This document shows, piece after piece, positions 1 to 5,068 of a stretch of 5,068 bases of DNA (the stretch's first letter is position 1; each line of letters begins with the position of its first letter). The notes under the pieces were generated by a model. It did not search any database, was not told where the DNA came from, and saw only the letters and a list, made by a program, of their open reading frames with translations. The stretch spans positions 1-5,068 of the forward strand of contig CADEEU010000268.1 in NCBI GenBank assembly GCA_902826385.1, in the 5' to 3' direction. The position numbers and the translations under genes are program-made. This DNA comes from an uncultured Acidobacteriota bacterium. Its GTDB lineage: Bacteria > Acidobacteriota > Blastocatellia > Pyrinomonadales > Pyrinomonadaceae.

Positions 1-301
1 TGTCGGGACGTTTCAGGAAAGCAGCGTACTCACGTTTGTCATTTTTGGTTGCCCCGAGTTTCTTGCGTGCTTCAGCTTGCCAATAAACCAGCCTGCCTTC
101 CGGCGTTTCAACCATGCCAACACCGGACGGCGCGTTTTCGCGTCGTCGCAATTCTTCATACCATCTTTCGGTTACGGGGTCAGGCCGGTTTGGACTAGTG
201 GTCCTTGGCGTGCGGACCGGCGGCGTCCCTTGCGCAAGTGAGGCGATCGAAGCCGGAAAACTTAACATGACCGTTACAATCGTGACAAACTTGAAGAACA
301 T
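1..301 (-). CDS. Exported protein of unknown function, N-terminal part (runs off the left edge)
   Basis: The first 100 codons are visible, from an ATG at 301 down to the window edge, without a stop. The start is supported by a GGAG at 311-314, 9 nt upstream. Residues 1-24 look like a Sec signal peptide: MFFK, then a hydrophobic stretch (roughly FVTIVTVMLSFPASIA), then SLAQ followed by G, so cleavage near residue 24 is likely. Next comes a Pro/Thr/Arg-rich linker (about 26-42), then a charged segment containing ERWYEELRRRE (45-55), then EGRLVYWQAEARKKLG (68-83) and a Lys-rich stretch. I recognise no family. The protein is probably periplasmic or surface-associated. It starts 42 bp after the gatB stop with no convincing terminator between, so co-transcription with gatB is possible, although a functional link is not implied. 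The C-terminus and total length are unknown. Confidence 0.8.
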   Translation of the reverse strand, partial: MFFKFVTIVTVMLSFPASIASLAQGTPPVRTPRTTSPNRPDPVTERWYEELRRRENAPSGVGMVETPEGRLVYWQAEARKKLGATKNDKREYAAFLKRPD

Positions 302-310
302 ATTGCATTT

Positions 311-314
311 CTCC
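311..314 (-). promoter_or_regulatory. Shine-Dalgarno site of the partial exported protein
   Basis: On the minus strand this is GGAG, 9 nt before the ATG at 301. The spacing equals that seen for the small exported protein (GGAG at 2373-2376). It decides the start: an overlapping ATG two codons upstream (complement of 306-308) is out of frame. Confidence 0.6.
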
Positions 315-343
315 GCAAGCTAAATTGTCAGCAACAATCGGCG

Positions 344-1816
344 TCAGAGTTTCGATCGCAAAACTTCATTTACGATCTTTGGATTTGCCTTTCCTTCCGA
401 AGCCTTCATTACCTGTCCTACAAAAAAGCCGAACAGTTTCTCATTACCGCCGCGGTATGCTGTGACCTGATCTTCGCTCTTTTCGATTATCTCGTCAACG
501 ATTTTTTCGATCACGCCGCTGTCGGATATCTGTTCGAAGCCTTTCTCGCCGATGACCGTCGCGGCGGGTTTGCCAGAGGTGAACATTTCGACCAGCACTT
601 CTTTGGCCTGATTGTTGTTGATCGCACCGGAATCAAGAGCTTTTATTAGGGCGGCGAGTTCGTCCGCCGCAACGGGACTATTTGCGATAGCCTTACTTGA
701 ATTGTTCAGCTCACGCTGAAGTTCCGACAACAGAAAATTGGCAGTAACGCGCGGATTGCCGGACGTCTTGGCGGCGGTTTCGTAGTACGCGGCCATCGAT
801 TGGTCTAACACGATCTGTGACGCGTCGGAGAACGACAGCGAATATTCGTTAATGAAACGGTCGCGCATTACGTCAGGCAGCTCGGGCATTTCGCGGCGGA
901 CTTGTTCGATAAAATCCGAAGAAACTTTCAGCGGCTGAAGGTCGGGTTCGGGAAAATACCGGTAATCGTGAGCGTCTTCTTTCGAACGCATCACGCGTGT
1001 GCATTGTTTTTTTTCGTCCCAGAGACGAGTTTCCTGATTGACCGGCTCGCCTTTCTCGTGTGCCTCTATCTGACGCGCGATCTCGAACTCGATGGCTTTT
1101 TGCATAAAGCGGACCGAGTTTAGATTTTTTAGCTCTGATTTGTTGTTAAATTCCGTGTCGCCGATCTTTCGAACGGAAACGTTGGCCTCACAACGCAGGT
1201 TTCCTTTTTCCATGTCAGCGTCGCTCGCACCGACCCAGCGGAGAACGCTGCGGACGTGATTGACGTAATCGTACGCTTGCCACGAAGTGCGGAAATCCGG
1301 CGCCGTTACGATCTCGCCCAGCGGCGTGCCGGCGCGGTTCAGGTCGACGTAGGAATATTTGTCCACGTCCGGCAAACCTTCGTGCACGTTCTTGCCTGCG
1401 TCCTCTTCTAGATGCATGCGTTCGATGCGGATGGTCATCGGTTTCCACTCGACGGCCCGGCCTTGGTCGTCACGCTCGGATGTCATTATCGTCAGCTCGC
1501 CGTTCGCCGAAAACGGTTTGTCGTATTGCGATATCTGGTAGCCCTTCGGCAGGTCGGGATAAAAATAATTCTTCCGTGCAAAGATCGAAGTTTCCTGGAT
1601 CTCCAGCCCAAGCGCCAACGCGGCCTTTGCGCCAAGATCGATCACGCGGCTATTCAACACCGGCAAGGCACCCGGCAGCCCGATGCAAACCGGACAGGTA
1701 TTTGAGTTCGGCTCGCCGCCGGTTTCGACGGCACAGCCGCAAAAGATCTTTGTGTTCGTCGCCAATTGAGCATGAACCTCCATGCCAATGACCGCTTCCC
1801 AGCCTTCTTTGATCAT
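344..1816 (-). CDS. gatB: Aspartyl/glutamyl-tRNA(Asn/Gln) amidotransferase subunit B
   Basis: GatB is the tRNA-binding and kinase subunit of the cytoplasmic GatCAB complex. It phosphorylates the side chain of Glu mischarged on tRNA(Gln) (or Asp on tRNA(Asn)), and the product is amidated with ammonia released by GatA. The protein is 490 residues, full length for the family. Visible marks are VIGMEVHAQL (9-18), the zinc-site cysteines C26/C28 and C41/C44 (FCGC, TCPVC), RKNYFYPDLPKGYQISQYDK (81-100), MHLEEDAGK (134-142), DLNRAGTPLGEIV (158-170), GNLRCEANVSVR (205-216), SELKNLNS (227-234) and EDAHDYRYFPEPDL (280-293). A helical domain and a C-terminal YqeY-like tail (about 345-490) follow, ending in NPKIVNEVLRSKL. 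An in-frame TAA lies three codons upstream (1823-1825) and the next Met is residue 12 inside the conserved core, so the ATG at 1816 is effectively forced. No Shine-Dalgarno precedes it. gatA and gatC are not adjacent on the visible side. The exact tRNA specificity cannot be told from GatB alone. Confidence 0.98.
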   Translation of the reverse strand: MIKEGWEAVIGMEVHAQLATNTKIFCGCAVETGGEPNSNTCPVCIGLPGALPVLNSRVIDLGAKAALALGLEIQETSIFARKNYFYPDLPKGYQISQYDKPFSANGELTIMTSERDDQGRAVEWKPMTIRIERMHLEEDAGKNVHEGLPDVDKYSYVDLNRAGTPLGEIVTAPDFRTSWQAYDYVNHVRSVLRWVGASDADMEKGNLRCEANVSVRKIGDTEFNNKSELKNLNSVRFMQKAIEFEIARQIEAHEKGEPVNQETRLWDEKKQCTRVMRSKEDAHDYRYFPEPDLQPLKVSSDFIEQVRREMPELPDVMRDRFINEYSLSFSDASQIVLDQSMAAYYETAAKTSGNPRVTANFLLSELQRELNNSSKAIANSPVAADELAALIKALDSGAINNNQAKEVLVEMFTSGKPAATVIGEKGFEQISDSGVIEKIVDEIIEKSEDQVTAYRGGNEKLFGFFVGQVMKASEGKANPKIVNEVLRSKL

Positions 1817-1824
1817 AAATATTT

Positions 1825-1858
1825 ACGCGGACTATCAAAGCTAGATGATAGTCCGCGT
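1825..1858 (-). promoter_or_regulatory. Perfect 13-bp inverted repeat just upstream of gatB
   Basis: The arms are ACGCGGACTATCA (1825-1837) and its exact complement (1846-1858), separated by an 8-nt loop. On the minus strand the hairpin begins 28 nt after the stop of the small exported protein and ends 8 nt before the gatB ATG, and the 8 nt read AAATATTT. It is strong enough to be a terminator for the upstream gene, but neither side has a run of T, so a classical intrinsic terminator is not supported. It could instead be a leader hairpin affecting gatB translation, an operator for a dimeric repressor, or a dispersed palindrome. The structure is certain; its function is inference. Confidence 0.75.
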
Positions 1859-1886
1859 CGTGTCGAAATTCAAAAACTCGGCTCGG

Positions 1887-2363
1887 CTAAGGCACGTTAA
1901 AAAATATCGGCCGCCTTTTTGGAGGAACGTTGTTGTTCGGGAAGACCATTCCACCTCCGACGCGATACGTCGGGCCGAAACGGTAAGCCGGAAAAGGCCG
2001 CCGGTAAACATACGGATTACCGAAAAAGTACGGCTGGCTCTGCACGCTGTTGACTACATACACGTTCGGCTGGCCGACGAACACGCCTTCGGCTTGTTCA
2101 CGCTCCATTCTTTCAGCCGTAAGGCGTGCGGCCAGGGCTTCGCGTTCGACGCGGTTTTTCTCGACCTGTTTCCTCAGTTCTTCAGGCGACGGAAATCCCA
2201 TGCGGGCGTAATTTTCCTGATAATCCTTTTCAGCTTGCAGCCGTTTTTGGCGATATTTCTCAAGATCGCCGTTTGTGACCGTTCGTCCCTGGCCGAAAGC
2301 CGTCCCGACCGCCGTCACGCACAGCAAAATGGCGAACGTCCAAACAATCGTTTTGAACTTCAT
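1887..2363 (-). CDS. Small exported protein of unknown function with charged helix and Tyr/Pro/Asn-rich tail
   Basis: 158 residues, starting at the ATG at 2363, which has a strong AAAGGAG 9 nt upstream. The reading frame stays open further upstream to about 2654, but that extension crosses palindromes, has no signal-peptide character and would bury the signal sequence, so I reject it. Residues 1-24 form a Sec signal peptide (MKFK, a hydrophobic core, then GTAFG followed by QG). C15 is not in a normal lipobox, since Leu precedes it. Residues 33-94 are highly charged and probably helical or coiled coil, with a break at GFPSPEE (56-62). Residues 95-158 are rich in Tyr, Phe, Pro, Asn, Arg and Gly, suggesting an extended or disordered tail, and the protein ends in IFFNVP. 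I recognise no catalytic motif or family. It is likely periplasmic or envelope-associated. It lies between a TonB-dependent receptor and gatB in the same orientation, with a long gap upstream, so it probably has its own promoter. Confidence 0.85.
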   Translation of the reverse strand: MKFKTIVWTFAILLCVTAVGTAFGQGRTVTNGDLEKYRQKRLQAEKDYQENYARMGFPSPEELRKQVEKNRVEREALAARLTAERMEREQAEGVFVGQPNVYVVNSVQSQPYFFGNPYVYRRPFPAYRFGPTYRVGGGMVFPNNNVPPKRRPIFFNVP

Positions 2364-2372
2364 AGCTTTGCT

Positions 2373-2379
2373 CTCCTTT
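2373..2379 (-). promoter_or_regulatory. Shine-Dalgarno site fixing the start of the small exported protein
   Basis: On the minus strand this reads AAAGGAG, with 9 nt between GGAG and the ATG at 2363. It is the best ribosome-binding site in the window and is the main reason for choosing this start over the longer open frame, together with the signal peptide that begins there. Confidence 0.8.
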
Positions 2380-2452
2380 TCGGAAAGTTTAACACAGAGC
2401 AAGGGCTTCAGATACCGAAAAATCTTTTGCAGTGAGGCCGAAGCTCTGGTTG

Positions 2453-2489
2453 AAGCCGTCTCATTTTTTATGCAAAAATGAGACGGCTT
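2453..2489. repeat. Perfect 16-bp inverted repeat (palindrome 1)
   Basis: The left arm 2453-2468 (AAGCCGTCTCATTTTT) pairs perfectly with 2474-2489 around a 5-nt loop. It lies about 90 bp upstream of the small exported protein's start. Neither side is followed by a T-run, so it does not look like a standard intrinsic terminator, although the arms themselves contain T and A runs next to the loop. It shares the CGTCTCATTT core with the palindrome at 2524-2557, which suggests two copies of one element or two copies of one binding site. Confidence 0.85.
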
Positions 2490-2523
2490 AAGCACAGTAT
2501 TTGCAATGTTTAAGCCCGATTTT

Positions 2524-2557
2524 GTCTCACGCGCAATGGGGCATTGCGAAATGAGAC
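2524..2557. repeat. Interrupted inverted repeat (palindrome 2), related to palindrome 1
   Basis: GTCTCA (2524-2529) pairs with TGAGAC (2552-2557), and CGCAATG (2532-2538) pairs with CATTGCG (2542-2548) around a GGG loop. The two stems are separated by an internal loop of 2 and 3 nt. On the minus strand it reads CGTCTCATTTCGCAAT, close to CGTCTCATTTTTGCAT in palindrome 1, 35 bp away. The shared core makes chance less likely. Whether this is a dispersed repeat, operator or RNA leader is not decided by the sequence. Confidence 0.75.
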
Positions 2558-2608
2558 GAAATTCGACGTAAATATTGGCATTGATACACTTACAGCGATG
2601 GCCTGAAT

Positions 2609-2639
2609 TTGACATCGTCTTCGATGAAACCTTGACATC
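2609..2639. repeat. Short direct repeat TTGACATC, two copies
   Basis: The 8-mer occurs at 2609-2616 and 2632-2639, 23 bp from start to start, about two helical turns. Between the copies, CATCG (2613-2617) and CGATG (2622-2626) can form a small hairpin with a 4-nt loop. It might be a protein-binding site ahead of the small exported protein, but 8-bp repeats arise easily by chance. Confidence 0.35.
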
Positions 2640-2684
2640 AAAAGCGCGGTTCAAAGGCCCGTTTTGTGTTTCGCAGCACGGCCG

Positions 2685-5068
2685 TTAGAACGCGAAGCTC
2701 ACCCCGACTCGCCCGGTTCGGCCGATCGTCCGAAAACCATTTTCGAAGTACTCATGATCAAACAAATTCTCGACCGTACCGAAAACGCGCAGGCTGAACT
2801 TGTCCTTGTTGATCGGAAACGTGTAGCCGGCGGTAAGATCGACACGCCGGTTGCCGGCAAAACGGAAAAGATACGAGCCAAAGGTTTGATTGCTAAAGAT
2901 CGGCGCAAGGTAAGAGCTTTCCGCCAGCACATCCGCGTTCACCCAAAAGCGTTTTATCCGCTGCGTCGCGTTCAGCGTGAATTGATGGGTCGGGATACCG
3001 AGTGTCCGCAGCACGCTTGAGCCCGAAACCTGCGGGACGCGCTGATCGCTGTTCGTAAAAGTATAAGAGGCGAAGATATCGGTAGAAGACGACGGTTTCA
3101 CGCTGCCGCTGAATTCCATCCCGCGGGCGATGCCGCCTTTTGTGTTTAGGTAGCCGCCGAACGGACGCTGCGTCGTGCCGATGTCGGGAACCGGAAAACC
3201 AAAGCCGATCGTATCGAGCAGTCGTGTGTAAAAGTAAGTCGCCGACAGCGACACGCGGCGTCTGAATGAATACTGATCGATCCCGGCGTCGAACGCGACG
3301 GTTTTTTCCGGCTTCAGCGACGGATCGCCTAACGCGACAAAACTATTCGACGGGAATGTGTTGAAAAAAGTGCCGAGCCGTTCATAAATCGAAGGCACGC
3401 GATAACCGTTGCCCGCGTGGACGCGAAATTTCGTTCCCGATTTCGAAATGAAATACGAAGCCGATCCGTCAAAAGTGTATGCGGCCGGCGGACGTGCGAA
3501 CGTTACGTTCGAATACGGAGCGTTGGTCAAACTAAAGCCGGGCGAACCGACATCGAAAAACTGTGCCCTGAAACCGCCCGCGAACTGCAGCCTGCCGTCG
3601 AGCAGCCGGACCAGGTTCTGAACGTAAAACGTATTGCTCGATTGCGACGCTTCGGCAAAAAAATCCGCCGTGCCGCTTGGCGTAAAGCCTTCGTTCAGAT
3701 AATTTTCCCGCTCGAATTCGTAACCGGCGGTAAATCGGTTAAAGTCGTTCGGCGTCCAGTCAATGTGTCCGTTCGCTGTGTGAGCCGTGCCTTCGAAAAC
3801 GCTGGTCGAGGCGCTTTGAAATCCCGCACCGAGTACGCCGTTGTCGTTCGTGCGTTTGGTCTGCAGCCCCGAATAATATGCCTGAAAACTCAAACGGCCG
3901 TTGATGGCCTGCGTCAGCACAATCTGTCCGTTGAAAAATTTCGACTTCTGCGAGTTGTCCGGGTCGTTCGCGTCGGCGACGAAATTCAAGCCTTCCGATG
4001 CGTCGATTATCGTCCGGTTCGTCGCGGGCAGCGTGCCGAAGGTGTCAGGATTAGAATTTAGTGCGACGAACGCGTCGGAAAGAAAAAATCTCGCCGAGAT
4101 GTTCGTTTCTGAAAAGGGGTTCAACTCGATTCTTGACTGGAAATTCGTGTTGCGGGCGTCGTCGTCACCGTCGATGCCTTCGGTGTAAACGGTTCGCGAT
4201 AGGGCGGCGTTGAAACCGAACTTTCCGTCTCTGGTACCTTTGCTGACATTGCCGCGAAAGCGCCCCAGGCCAAGGCCGCCGCCTGCACCGCTGATCTGTC
4301 CGTGCCAGTCGCTTTGCGGAATCGGCGTCTGAAAATCCACCGTTCCGCCGATCGCATTCGTCCCATACAATGACGACCCCGGACCACGCAGCACTTCGAC
4401 CTTGCTTACGCTTGTCAGCGTTAAATCGGAAAGAAATGCGGTCGAGTCACCCGTGATCGACGCAACATCGCGGAACCGAACGCCGTCGATCAAGACCGCC
4501 GTGTCCTGATTTCTCAATCCTCGCGACTTGATCGAAGCCGTCCGCCCAAACCCACCAAGCTGCTGAACCCGAAAACCGGGAATCGTGCGGAGCGAATCGA
4601 CGAGCGTAATATCCGCCCGGTCGCGCATTTGCTGGCCATCGATAACATTGACCGTCTTTGATATCTCTTCGACGTGCTGTGGCGAGTCGGCCGAGATGGT
4701 GACCGTCTCACGAATGCCGCAGTCGCGTCTTCCGCAGGCTAAGACGTAGTACTGTAAGAGAGTCAGATTCTTTGCGATCCGCTCCCCTCTCCTCAACCTA
4801 ATATTCACTTTTACTTCGACGCGGGTTACAATCTCGTCTTTGCCAACAACACGCGAAGCAAACAAGACATACTCACCGGCCGGAATATTCTCGAATCGAT
4901 AATTACCGTTACTGTCGGTCGTTGTCGTAAACTTCAAGTTTACGTCGTCCCTTGAAGTTAGAGTTACCGTTGCTTCCTTTACTACAACTTTCTCCGTTTT
5001 CGGGAGAGTAAGATATCTATCTTCTTGAATATTTCCGGTCAATGTAGCCGTGTCCTGCGCGAGTGTTC
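2685..5068 (-). CDS. TonB-dependent outer-membrane receptor with carboxypeptidase-regulatory-like N-domain (N-terminus off the right edge)
   Basis: This is a 22-strand-type outer-membrane receptor that takes up a ligand using TonB-ExbBD energy. The 793 visible residues end at a TAA, and numbering here starts at the first full visible codon. Residues 1-4 (TLAQ, then D) look like the end of a signal peptide, so only about 20 residues should be missing. A carboxypeptidase-regulatory-like beta-sandwich follows (about 5-100, with TDSNGNYRFENIPAGEY at 50-66). Then come a Cys pair C111/C116 (CGRRDC) and a TonB-box-like ETVTISA (120-126). The plug (about 128-250) contains DSLRTIPGF, SRGLRNQDTAVLIDGVR and EVLRGPGSSLYGTNAIGG. 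The barrel has GNGYRVPSIYERLG (552-565), LKPEKTVAFDAGID (584-597) and NLFDHEY (767-773), and ends in Phe as expected for BAM recognition. The plug resembles the BtuB/siderophore-receptor type, but the substrate (cobalamin, iron chelate, other) cannot be read from the sequence. The TTG at 5040-5042 is not the real start, because the frame stays open beyond it with a signal-peptide end. Confidence 0.95.
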   Translation of the reverse strand, partial: TLAQDTATLTGNIQEDRYLTLPKTEKVVVKEATVTLTSRDDVNLKFTTTTDSNGNYRFENIPAGEYVLFASRVVGKDEIVTRVEVKVNIRLRRGERIAKNLTLLQYYVLACGRRDCGIRETVTISADSPQHVEEISKTVNVIDGQQMRDRADITLVDSLRTIPGFRVQQLGGFGRTASIKSRGLRNQDTAVLIDGVRFRDVASITGDSTAFLSDLTLTSVSKVEVLRGPGSSLYGTNAIGGTVDFQTPIPQSDWHGQISGAGGGLGLGRFRGNVSKGTRDGKFGFNAALSRTVYTEGIDGDDDARNTNFQSRIELNPFSETNISARFFLSDAFVALNSNPDTFGTLPATNRTIIDASEGLNFVADANDPDNSQKSKFFNGQIVLTQAINGRLSFQAYYSGLQTKRTNDNGVLGAGFQSASTSVFEGTAHTANGHIDWTPNDFNRFTAGYEFERENYLNEGFTPSGTADFFAEASQSSNTFYVQNLVRLLDGRLQFAGGFRAQFFDVGSPGFSLTNAPYSNVTFARPPAAYTFDGSASYFISKSGTKFRVHAGNGYRVPSIYERLGTFFNTFPSNSFVALGDPSLKPEKTVAFDAGIDQYSFRRRVSLSATYFYTRLLDTIGFGFPVPDIGTTQRPFGGYLNTKGGIARGMEFSGSVKPSSSTDIFASYTFTNSDQRVPQVSGSSVLRTLGIPTHQFTLNATQRIKRFWVNADVLAESSYLAPIFSNQTFGSYLFRFAGNRRVDLTAGYTFPINKDKFSLRVFGTVENLFDHEYFENGFRTIGRTGRVGVSFAF

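Larger units (their letters stand above)
2364..2684. other. Intergenic region between the receptor and the small exported protein
   Basis: This 321-bp stretch has no convincing gene on either strand. It holds two related palindromes (2453-2489 and 2524-2557), a direct repeat of TTGACATC (2609-2616 and 2632-2639), and the ribosome-binding site of the downstream gene. The promoter of the small exported protein should be here, but I cannot point to a good -35/-10 pair. I see no terminator with a T-run directly after the receptor stop codon. Confidence 0.7.

Noticed and set aside
324..338. Hairpin ATTGT / ACAAT between gatB and the downstream gene as a terminator
   Set aside because: It has only 5 bp, is AT-rich and has no T-run, so it is too weak to call a terminator.
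1845..2435. 196-codon open frame on the plus strand opposite the small exported protein
   Set aside because: The minus-strand gene in this region has a signal peptide and AAAGGAG ribosome-binding site. The plus-strand frame has an Arg/Phe-rich composition typical of an antisense shadow, and it begins inside the 13-bp hairpin.
2567..2576. CGTAAATATT shared with the minus strand just before the gatB start (1819-1828)
   Set aside because: It is a 10-bp AT-rich match between unrelated contexts in opposite orientation, and chance is the simplest explanation.
2364..2654. In-frame N-terminal extension of the small exported protein (97 codons)
   Set aside because: It crosses both palindromes, resembles translated non-coding sequence, and would place a typical signal peptide in the middle of the protein. 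The start at 2363 has a strong ribosome-binding site.
3417..4061. 214-codon open frame on the plus strand inside the receptor gene
   Set aside because: It lies wholly antisense to a well-supported TonB-dependent receptor, is Arg/Val-rich, and shows no motif or ribosome-binding site.
5040..5042. TTG as the start codon of the TonB-dependent receptor
   Set aside because: The frame continues open to the window edge, and the residues before it (TLAQ, D) look like a signal-peptide end, so the real start lies outside the window.

Overview
All recognisable genes in this window lie on the minus strand, so the annotation reads from right to left. In transcription order they are: a TonB-dependent outer-membrane receptor (running off the right edge), a roughly 320-bp intergenic region containing two related palindromes, a small exported protein of unknown function, a strong hairpin, gatB, and the start of another exported protein that runs off the left edge. 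I see no rRNA or tRNA gene, CRISPR array, insertion sequence, phage gene or toxin-antitoxin pair.

The organism is a diderm bacterium, because a TonB-dependent receptor needs an outer membrane. It probably uses the indirect route to Gln-tRNA and/or Asn-tRNA, since it carries gatB. Moderate GC, a receptor beginning with a carboxypeptidase-regulatory-like domain, and exported proteins whose signal peptides end in AQ or GQ would fit Acidobacteriota (for example Blastocatellia). That assignment is inference and is not proven by this window.

Layout: 1-301 is a partial exported protein. 344-1816 is GatB, a housekeeping translation-fidelity enzyme, and the two are only 42 bp apart, so they may share a transcript. 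1817-1886 is a short gap dominated by a perfect 13-bp inverted repeat that ends 8 nt before the gatB start codon, where no Shine-Dalgarno sequence is present. 1887-2363 is a 158-residue exported protein with a charged helical half and a Tyr/Pro/Asn-rich tail. 2364-2684 is non-coding and holds two palindromes built on the same GTCTCA/TGAGAC core. 2685 to the right edge is the receptor.

The genes do not form an obvious pathway. GatB acts in the cytoplasm, while the other three products are exported. The most unusual content is non-coding: the hairpin at gatB and the paired palindromes ahead of the small exported protein. Nothing seen here amounts to a convincing new multi-gene system.
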